The notes below the pieces were generated by a model, which had not been told where the DNA came from, did no database searches, and was given only the letters and a program-made list of their open reading frames with translations. From Siderastrea radians (lineage: Eukaryota > Cnidaria > Anthozoa > Scleractinia > Rhizangiidae): a DNA stretch of 64,000 nucleotides. Both the position numbers and the translations under genes were made by a program. The DNA lies in the NCBI GenBank assembly GCA_964017195.1, contig OZ024891.1, positions 3,449,920 through 3,513,919 on the forward strand, given 5' to 3'. Below, piece by piece: positions 35,571 through 45,354 of the stretch (its first letter is position 1; every line of letters starts with the position of its first letter).

Positions 35571-38500
35571 ATGGCGGTCGTATGGCTTTCTCTTCTTGTC
35601 GTTCAGCTTGGATTTGGAGGTTATGGAGTTATTATTTCTAAATTCGTCAAAGAGAATCAAGTAGATCCTTTGATTTTTAACTTGATTCGATGTGGAGGAA
35701 GTTTTCCAGTGCTTTTAATCGCTGCTTTTGTTTCCGAGAAGAGAATTCAAATCCCATCGTTGAGGTAAGAGGCAGTATGTAGGCAACATAAAGTTGAAGT
35801 ATTTTCTTGCCTTTTGTTCAGTCGCTCTTGAACGAGTTGCAGAACTGCTACCATTTTAGATCGACATTTCTGTCTATGTGATGACGTCATTAAAATGGCG
35901 TCTTGGCGCTTTTCCGTGGAACCTCGGTTTATCTCATTCTTCAGCCCCTCATGTTTTCCTGCCATTGGCTAGTCCCATGAGAACCCGTTCACCCACAAAA
36001 AGACAAAGGTTGTGTTTTCACTAGGACAATTTTGACTAGATAAAATAGATAAAATAGATGGATATTATAGATAAAGCTGGAAAAGTCCGGAAATACAGTG
36101 AAAACAGCTCTTCCAATGTTAAGCGAGTTAAAAATGCAAGCTGTTTTCACGAGAAAAAACAAGGGATTATCTCGCCTTTATGACCGGAAATTCACGCCAA
36201 GTATACTACCTCGCGAGATGGTGGTTGTTTACCATTAACAGGGGCAAACCGGTTGATCTACGGTTTATGCAAATGGTAAGGAAAGCCTTCCCGAATGGGA
36301 AATTCCGTTCGAGATAAGCATGTACCATTTGTGCGATTCGCTCTAATTTACATAAAGTCTGGAACTAGTCTGACAATTGGCGTAGGTCTTGGAACTGGTA
36401 GAAAAAAGAAAAAGGAACACAATTTTCCGTTTGGATATTCCGGTTGGGAATTTTGGTGTACCTCTGAAGGCGTTCCGTTTATTTCGGAAATTTTCCGGTC
36501 GGGCGAACCAAAATAGTCTTTCCATTTACATTCCAACCGAAATTTCCGGATTTTTTCGGTAAATGGTAAACACTCGGTATAAATCGTCCCGATAAAAGCC
36601 GTAACCAATCACATTCCACGTAGTGACATATGCCTGCCAAATAGTGCTCGGCAAATATTTTCCAGACGCTCGCCTCGTGGTTCACTACGCTTTCGAAATG
36701 GGAGACGAATTCAGCGAATTTAATCGTAATACTCTACCATTTCGATTTACAATTCCTTCAGCGCCATTAGATCCTTCAGTTCCCCGGCTGTGGTCTCGGA
36801 TAAACCCACATCGTCTTGTGCTTTCGGCGATTTCGATTGTTTTTGTGCTGGATTGACCGGATTACAACATTGCGTCGCATCCTCCCCATTTGTCGAGACA
36901 TTAATCGCATCCTCCGAAAGAAACTCATTCTTTTTCGAAGAAATATCGCGAGAATCAATACGAGCGAAGTCATAAAATATGCTTTGTCTCCCGCCATTTT
37001 TTCAAAGATGCGCGCTTTTGTAATTTGAATCTTCTGAGTTAGCCTGCGTCGCAGACGTAATATAACGCCGGTATGTAAGCGGCTGAAAGTTTGGGTTAAA
37101 TTTCACAGTGAAAACAGTTGTCACGTTTAACTAGTAAATGTCGGTCTGTAAATAAACACCTAGAAAGAATGTTCAGCTAGTTAATCGCCCTAGTGAAAAC
37201 ACAGCCAAGTATGAATGGCGTTGGTTGAAATCCTGGAAAGTTATCGTCAGTTCAAGTCGAGTGACCGCGTCTAGTTTGAAGCGTGCAAGAAGTGACCTAC
37301 TGCCATAAAAATGGAAAATTGAGGTAGGTCAGATGTTTTTACGTTTAAAAGAAAAACAGTATAGCGGTAATCTTCGGTAAATTTGCTTCAGATCCATCAA
37401 AACAGAAGTCATATGCACCGTGGTCATATGGCCTATTAATGTAGCGTTGTGACTTCTGCTGCTTATCGACTTTCTATTCCTAAGTTCGTTGTTTTTGCTT
37501 TTCAGCTCATGGAGAAAGAACTTTCCCAAGTACAATCGTAGCAGCTTTGTCCCTTAGATCAAGATACATAGGACACAACTAATTAATTTGCGACACAGCT
37601 AAATTTGGCCGGTAAATATTAATCGAGAGAGAGAGAGAGAGAGAAAACTCTCAAGCTGTGATACTGTTTGGGCGTTTGGACTTTCTTAGAGCCCTTTAAA
37701 ATCTTTGGGTGTGCTAGCTTGGGCGCAATAAATTAGGTTTTTGGACTCAGTTTGATTGCAAGATTCCTAAAAGCCGCTAAAAGGAGTGATGATTCAGTTC
37801 TCAAAGGATACGCGCGTTTCTAATTAATAAATAGGTGATAGGATGTTTGCTTGCGGTTATTTGCAAGACATGTAACTTTCTTTATCACGGATGTCGTAAG
37901 CGTCTAAAGGATCCAAGTTATTCTGAGACTGTTGCAGTTTTCTTTCATCACCTAGAAGCTACGGCTTCTTACGTATACCTGGTTGTCGTTGAAATAGAAA
38001 GTTTAATTAAAAACATTGCACCTCCATTGTCTTATGGCGTTGTTAGCATCCAACAGATAGCTCTCTAGCAGCTAATCGTGCTGCTTAGCAATTCTGACAG
38101 AGGTTGTTGTTTGACCTTCTGTGACGGTCTGTTTGTAGTTCATAAACGATTTTCTAAACCTCCATTTGTTAAATCTGCAGCAGTTGAAATGCTGGTTCGT
38201 TAGAATCAAGGATGCTTCTCGTAAATGTATTGTGTTAATGAAGTTTTATTGTCCTCTCTTTCCTAGGATTGTATGTGGAGAACCCACCGTAACTGTTCGC
38301 CCCAAAACGGAGCAAAATTTCCGAAGAAACTGATGAGCAGGCGGGCGGAGGAGCATACGTCCCGCGACTTAAATCGACGGCCCAAGAGACAGAGCACAGG
38401 CTTACCATCCTCTGTTTGTGTGGTGGGCTGTGCATTCAATGGCCGTGTCGGTTTATCAAATTAGCAAAACTAAAACCGAAATTTAGGAGTTTAAAAACTG

Positions 38501-41500
38501 AGGAAAATGAAATAAAAACTCATAAAATTGCTGGCATGGTGTTTTGATTTGTGTTTCTGTGTTTATTTTGGTGATTTAAGGCTCGCGAAAGCGATGTTTT
38601 CAAAATAACGGACTCGCTCAAACGAAGAGAAAGAGAACAAGGCATGCAGCTAGGCGACCTGCAAATTACACTACCCAGTCGAACATTTCGCCAAAAGAAT
38701 CATATTCGCCGTATTCACTCACACAAAAAATCATGGCCCTCAAAAGAATAGTCTTCGAAGAAAAATCGGGCCAATTTTGAGTTGGATTCGATTGCGGATA
38801 GCCCTTTAAATTCGAGCCCAAACTTTTGACTACGACTGTCAATTTGCTTTCTCCCTGCGATCTGCAAGAAATCTAGTCTCCTACGCAGCTACAAGAAATC
38901 CGAACTTAAAGGAATTCGAAGAATGCATTTTTCCGTTAAAATTTGAATTCGCGTGCGACAAACTGCCGCGCCTGGCCTCCCTACGCGAAACTTTTGGTCC
39001 GTGACAAACTCTTCACTGTGGTCACCCGAGTGGCGAGTTTACCGACAAAGCGGGAACCCAGTTGAACGACGCGATTTTTTAAATTTCCCCTCCGCGTAGA
39101 CCGTGCTGAGGGTTGCTGGGCGCAAAAATTAAAAAAAAAAAGACAAAATGGAAGACGTGGACTCAGGCCAGCCTAAGGCCAACAAGAAAAAGACGAAAAG
39201 GGAAACGAAAAACGGTTGTGGTACCAGAAATATTCAAGTACTTAAAATTCTTACATTTCTGGGGGAAGAAGACTGATTTTTCAGGGTAAAGAATTATGTG
39301 AGATGAAAATACATTTTCGAGCTTCTACTATATTGAACGGAATAAACTACTCAACAGTTCATTACCATGCCATCGATTACTTTCAGTATTATTTCCTAAA
39401 CCTAGTCAGTGACAAAAGCCAAAAAGTTGAGTTATGGATCCCCTACTTTTTCAGCAGTTAACCAAACACTTCTCTTACTATGGTGCAAACTTCTTTTCCT
39501 TTCAAAGTGAAACGAAAATCCTTCGCTTTCATCCAAGGAAATTTTTTATCCGGATTTTAACTCATAATTCTGTGTTAACCTGTCATGAAAACGGAAGAAT
39601 ACAAGCCAGTTAAACGTAACGAAACGATTCGCATGATCTTAATAGCTGCTGTTGTTTGGCAGTGGTAAATGGCACACACACACACAAGATAAAAAAGAAA
39701 AAAAAAGCAATTCAACGAACCACCACCGTTTTTCATTTCACTTTTCGGTCTTTTTCTTCTTGGCCTCAGGCTGGCCTGAGTCCGCGTCTTCCATTTTGTT
39801 TTGTTTTGAATTTTTGCGCCCAGCGACCCTCGGCACGGTCTAGGCGGAGGGGAAATTTAAAAAATCGCGTCGTTCAACCATAGTTACTCGAGGGACTGGT
39901 TATGAAACTTTGCAAGTTTCAAAAGCCTTAACAAAGGTGCCGCAATTTATGTTGAAAGTACTACGACAGTGCACAATCTTTTGTTTTACGTTCGCACACT
40001 ATGGCTGAAGAACTTAACAGTGACATTCTTATTGGTTAGTTGCTCATGCAAAATTCAAAACCTATTGTTGTTTGTGCACCGTCAAGGCTAAAAACGGTAA
40101 CAAAAACATAAAACAAAGGACTTAGCTGAGCTTCATAACCAGATTCTTTTATTAACTATGGTTCAACTGGGTTCCCGCTTTGTCGGTAAACTCGCCACTC
40201 GGGTGACCACAGTGAAGAGTTTGTCACGGACCAAAAGTTTCGCGTAGGGAGGCCAGGCGCGGCAGTTTGTCGCACGCGAATTCAAATTTTAACGGAAAAA
40301 TGCATTCTTCGAATTCCTTTGAGTTCGGATTTCTTGCAGATCGCAGGGAGAAAGCAAATTGACAGTCGTATTCAAAAGTTTGGGCTCGAATTTAAAGGTC
40401 TATCCGCAATCGAATCCAACTCAAAATTGGCCCGATTTTTCTTCGAAGACTACTCTTTTGAGGGCCATGATTATTTGTGTGAGTGAATACCAAGAATATG
40501 ATTTTTTTGGCGAAATGTTCGACTGGGTAGTGTAATTTGCAGGTCGCCTAGTTCCATGCCATGTTCTCTTTCTCTACTTTTGAGCGAGTCCGACTGTTAT
40601 TTTGAAAACATCGCTTTCGCGAATCTTAAATCACCAAACCACAGCAATTTTATGAGTTTTTATTTCATTTTCCTCAGTTTTTAAACTCCTAAATTTCGGT
40701 TTTAGTTTTGCTAATTTGATAAACCGACACGGCCATTGAATGCACAGCCCACCACACAAACAGAGGATGGTAAGCCTGTGGACAGAGTTTGCAACCGAAG
40801 TGCTTCATCGAGTTCGCGTAACCCTAGAGGAGTGCGAAAATGAAATGCATATGTCAGGAGATTTCGAAAATTATAGCAGATGTCGAAAGTTATTTGTGCT
40901 GTGAAAATAAATAAATGATATGTTTCGTGTAATTTATTGATAATTTTATACTGTTCCCCTTCGCCAAAATAATATTACAATATGGCCGCCAGTCATGAGG
41001 CAGCAAGAAAAATAAACAGTCCCAGTCCCTCTCGGCCAAATGAGTTTGTTTTGGTTTTGCCTAGACCAATCACATTGCTAGAAATCATATAGACAACACT
41101 GTCTATGGCCCGGACTGTTAATCACTAAATTCACTTCAGTTGACTAAAGGTATATCAGTAGACTTTGCTTGGTGTTGTACCTGTGCCCTTAAGCGTTTTT
41201 TTCGACCTTCTGAGGCCTGTCAAGTCATTTGTCGCCAAAAACTGGGATCACAACCTTTCTATGTTTGTACCCACTGAGGGAGTGTCAGAATAGCTAGGCC
41301 TCAAAATATTATGCAGGCTTAATCGCAGAAATCTAAGTTGACGTTACAGACATCAATTTAATTATCTATTGATTGCATATTGTAAGCCAGCCCCCGTGCA
41401 GATGTAACCTTATCTTCTTCTAACCAACCCCTACCCCCCACGCCCCCGACCCGAAACGTTTAGACCGACCCTGACGCTTTCGTTGCTTTTTTCTTTCCAA

Positions 41501-42366
41501 GGGAGCTTCCCCTTTTTATCGCTCTCGGCCTAACAGGAATGTTTGGTTGTCAGTTCTTGTACATTCTTGGCATCTACTACACGAACGCTAACATCGCATC
41601 AATATTTCAACCTGCCCTTCCCGTCTGGGCCGCGTTACTTGCCATCATCGTTCGAACAGAGCCGTTCCCAGACTTCCGTGCCTCGCGCGGCTGCGCCAAA
41701 AGCCTGGGAATTCTCATGGCTGCGATTGGCGCTACAGTCATGACGCTACAAAAGAACTCTGACACAGCAGCAGACCATGGCGGCTCCAGTGAAGCTGATA
41801 ACATTAAAGTCTGGGGGTACATATTCCTTCTGGGAAATACGTTGTCCATGGCGTCTTACGTTCTTCTTCAGAAGAAATTCATCTTTGACAAAGAGGAGTC
41901 TTCTTGGAAAAGTAAACCCGTCACAGTTACCGCATGGAGTTCTCTGATTGGCACAGTTTTCTTGGCTTTGGCTTCGTTGTACTACGTCAATCAGCCAGAA
42001 AAATTCACGTATTTCCCAAAGGAGGAAATCTACGCAGTGCTTTACGCTATATTCATAGCCTCTAGTCTGTGTTATCTTTTAATTTCCTGGTGTAACGTGC
42101 AGATTTCTGTGTGGCTCGTTACAGCGACCTGGCTTCTTCAAGTTCTGTTCTGCGCCATCTTGTCGTACGTCGTTTTAGGGGAGGTCCTGACTACCATTGA
42201 ATATTCCGGGGGTGTGTGTATCGTTGTAGGGCTTATGGCGGTCGTGTGGTCAAATTATGCAGAGGAACAAGAAAGAAAGAGTGAAAATAACGCTGACGAA
42301 GAAGGGCGACTTCGTAACTCGTTCACTGCTTTCCAAGATTCGCAGTACGGAACATTTGTTCCTTAA
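35571..42366 (+). CDS. WAT1-like EamA/DMT transporter, paralogue E (5.7-kb intron)
   Basis: Exons 35571-35764 and 41502-42366, joined AG|G; 352 residues. Exon 1 gives MAVVWLSLLVVQLGFGGYG. Exon 2 keeps the family frame and the tail YGTFVP but changes residues that are constant in the others: RASRGCAKSLG for RTLRGWAKSLG, YAVLYAIF for YPILYAIF, and VWLVTATWLLQ for ASLVTATWPLQ. The pairing of these two exons follows from order, phase and the matching intron ends in paralogue F. The intron has gained about 5.2 kb of mobile DNA. Weakened constraint is inferred, not shown. Confidence 0.85.
36008..37206. mobile_element. DNA transposon with GGYTGTGTTTTCACTAGG ends
   Basis: GGTTGTGTTTTCACTAGG (36008-36025) is inverted at 37188-37206 as CCCTAGTGAAAACACAGCC, and GTGAAAACAG recurs inside both ends. 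A minus-strand relic frame near 36776-36997 contains RRKHKTMWVYPRPQ, loosely like the N-terminus of PIF/Harbinger nucleases, followed by stops. The middle also holds a GGAAATTTTCCGG-rich segment related to 50840-51010. Target duplication is unclear. The element sits in the intron of paralogue E. Confidence 0.65.
38393..40784. mobile_element. Fold-back element with ~830-bp inverted arms
   Basis: The left arm (38393-39222) is inverted at 39718-40784 with high identity. Paired landmarks are CAGGCTTACCATCCTCTGTT at the outer ends, GCGACCTGCAAATTACACTA in the middle, and CCCGCTTTGTCGGTAAACTC and ACGGTCTAGGCGGAGGGGAA further in. A spacer of about 490 bp separates the arms. The right arm is longer because another element (39879-40160) interrupts it. 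No transposase is evident. It lies in the intron of paralogue E. Confidence 0.85.
39879..40160. mobile_element. 282-bp MITE inserted in the fold-back arm, 7-bp target duplication
   Basis: Ends CATAGTTA and TAACTATG are inverted, with a second inner pair CTGGTTATGAA and TTCATAACCAG. GTTCAAC occurs directly on both sides (39872-39878 and 40161-40167), while the uninterrupted left arm has it once (complement at about 39062-39068). This is an empty-site comparison inside one window and fixes the borders well. Confidence 0.85.
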
Positions 42367-43764
42367 AATCTTGGCAAACGCAGTCAATGAGAGATTTCAG
42401 TACTGTATTGGAATCGAACTCATGATACCAGCTTTGTCCAGCGATTACAAGAAAAGAGTTTTTTTAGCTTAGTCATTCATTCTGTCTGAGTTAAAATCTT
42501 GCTCTGCCTGGTGAAAAACCTGTTCATTTTTGTGCACTTTCACCGCTTTCTCTGCTTGAGCGTTCACTCAACATTTTGAATTTGGGGCTAGTTTGCTTTT
42601 TGCATTTTTAATCCAAGAACCACCGTGGGAAATATTGAATAATGATAACTTTTTCTTTTTGTGGAAAATACGTACTTAGTCTTCTATTAGACTCCTGGTA
42701 CGAATAACTCTAAACAAGTCAGTTTTGAAGCATGGCGGCTGAAAAGATATGTCTCATTCATGGCTTAGAAAAAAAGGTCCCATATTAATAGTTTTGTCAG
42801 TTTTAAGACTGACAGTACAACACTCATGCTACAATGGCTTTTAGCAACAGCAGCAGCGGTTTCGCTTTGCAAAATTTCAATTTCTTGCTTTTTTGTTTTT
42901 ATAAGGGATAAAAGCGAAATTTTTGCGAAAGAAAGTTTGTACAATCGTTAAAAGAAAGAAAGGAATGTTTTAATTTTATAAAGCATAAATGGGAAATTTT
43001 GTGAAAGAAAAATTTGTACAATCAATTTAACTGAAGTGTTTTGAGCGAAAACTGTCATGCGCTTGCGAAGACCTCGCACAGGCACCCCAAGCTGTTACCG
43101 TGTTTTACAATACTGAGCAGCAATGGCTGAAGGTATAACGGTTTGTATGAAGGATATAGTGGTGCAGATAAGTTCTCAATAAAAATGCCTTACCTTGCTT
43201 CCATTGCGTCTTACTTGCTAACTCACTATCTCCTAGAATCCCATTATTAGTGATCGGACGCAGGGTGTGTCGAAAACTCGAGACTTTGTAGCGTGCGTGG
43301 AGAGCGTCGAATTGTAAGGGAAAGGGAACCCTGCGGTAGCAGGCGTAGTTAGGGGATATCCTTCATTTTTTCTTCTAGTTTTATCCTCCCCCCCCCTCCC
43401 CCGCCACAACTAAGCGAGCGCCTGCCATGAGAATACCAAACGTACCCGACGGTACCAAGCCGACAGTCGAGACTAACATCTCGAGAGATAAGCCGAGAGT
43501 TGGAAGTCGGAAGACTATATTTAAAAAATGCCCTCAAAAATATTGTGTAATACAGTAGCGACGCATAGCTCTGACTCACAGCTTCGGCTCTTGCGATCAC
43601 TTGCGCACGCGAAACAAGAGTGACACTGAAGAACTCCAAGTCACGAGTGACGGCCAAAACCGAACTTTTAGCAAGTGTTATAACTTGTTTACTGTTGCTT
43701 GCTTGCTTGTTGAAGCTTGCCTCTTTTCGAAAGAACGTGACCGGAAGCATGGATACAATCCAGG
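42367..43764. other. Intergenic, E to F; second copy of the duplicated segment
   Basis: Collinear copy of 34249-35570 with small indels, including a local repeat of the AAAGCGAAATTTTTGCGAAAG segment at about 42911-43010. It contains the promoter of F, which is therefore nearly the same as that of E. Confidence 0.8.
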
Positions 43765-45354
43765 ATGGCGGTCGTATGGCTTTCTCTTCTTATTGTTCAG
43801 CTTGGATTTGGAGCTTATGGAGTTATTATTTCTAAGTTCGCCAAAGAGAATCAAGCGGATCCTTTGATTTTTAACTTGATTCGATGTGGAGGAAGTTTTC
43901 CAGTGCTTTTAATCGCTGCTTTTGTTTCCGAGAAGAGAATTCAAATTCCATCGTTGGGGTAAGAGGCAGTATGTAGGCAACATAAAGTTGAATTATTTTA
44001 TTGCCTTTTGTTCAGTCGCTCTTGAACGAGTTGCAGAACTGCTACCATATTAGATCGATTCAGTCTGGTTAAAATCACTTTTTAACTCTGACGTTAGCAC
44101 GGTAGTTATCCCCGACGTTAATCACAAAATTCACTTCAGTTGACTAAAGGTATATCAGTAGACTTTGCTTGGTGTTGTAACTGTGTCCTTAAGCATTTTT
44201 TTCGACCGTCTGAGGCCTGTCAAGTAGTTTGTCGCCAGAAACTGGGATCGCGACCTTTCTATGTTTATACCCGCTAAGGGAGTATCAGAATGGCTAACCT
44301 CAAAATATTATGTACGCTTAATCTCAGAAATCCAAGTTGACGATACAGACATCAATTTAATTATCTATTGATTGCATATTGTTAGCCATCTGTCACATGT
44401 AACCTTATCTTCTTCCAACCAACCCCTATCCCCACGAAACGTTTAGGCCACCCTGACACTTTCGTTGCTTTTTTCTTTCTAAGGGAGCTTCCCCTTTTTA
44501 TCGCTCTCGGCCTAACAGGAATGTTTGGTAGTCAGTTCTTGTACATTCTTGGCATCTACTACACCAATGCTAACATTGCGTCAATATTTCAACCGGCCAT
44601 TCCCGTGTGGACTGCGTTACTTGCCATCATCGTGCGAATAGAGTCGTTCCCAGACTTCTGTACCTTGTGCGGCTGGGCCAAAAGCCTGGGAATTCTCATG
44701 GCTGCGGTTGGCGCTACAGTCATGACGGTACAAAAGAACTCTGGTACAGCAGAAGCAGACCATGGCGGCTCCAGTGACATTGATAACACTCAAGTCTGGG
44801 GGTACATATCCCTGCTGGGAAACACCCTTTCCATGGCAATTTATGTTCTTCTTCAGAAGAAATTCATCTTTGACAAAGAGGAGTCTTCTTGGAAAACTAA
44901 ACCTGTCAAAGTTACCGCATGGAGTTCTCTGATTGGCACAGTTTTCTTGGCTTTGGCTTCGTTGTACTACGTCAATCAGCCAGAAAAATTAACGTATTTC
45001 CCAAAGGAGGAAATCTACCCAGTGCTTTACGCTATATTCATAGCCTCTAGTCTTTGCTTTCTTTTAATTTCCTGGTGTAATATGCAGATTTCTGCATCTC
45101 TTGTCACAGCGACCTGGCCTCTTCAAGTTCTGTTCTGCGCCATCTTGTCGTATGTCGTTTTAGGGGAGGTCCTGACTACCCTTGAATATTTTGGGGGCGT
45201 GTGTATCGTTGTAGGACTCATGGCGGTCGTGTGGTCCAATTATGCGGAGGAAAAAGGAAAGAAAGTAAAGGAAGATAGACAGGGCGAAGAAAAGCTACTT
45301 CGTAACTCGCACGCTTCTGTTATAGTGTCGCAGTACGATACATTTATTTCTTAG
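43765..45354 (+). CDS. WAT1-like EamA/DMT transporter, paralogue F
   Basis: Exons 43765-43958 and 44484-45354; 354 residues, intron 525 bp. Exon 1 is almost the same as that of E. The donor-side base is G instead of A (TTGGG|GTAAG), so the junction codon becomes Gly where all others have Arg. In exon 2 two Arg residues of the FRTLRGWAK loop are Cys (FCTLCGWAK). The tail keeps SQYDTF, then IS and stop. AATAAA follows at 45480. The reading frame is complete. Confidence 0.9.

Noticed and set aside
35407..35664. Frame conserved before exon 1 of both E and F, possibly an upstream open frame
   Set aside because: It is present twice only because the segment is duplicated, and it overlaps the true exon 1 in another frame. 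The other four genes lack it.
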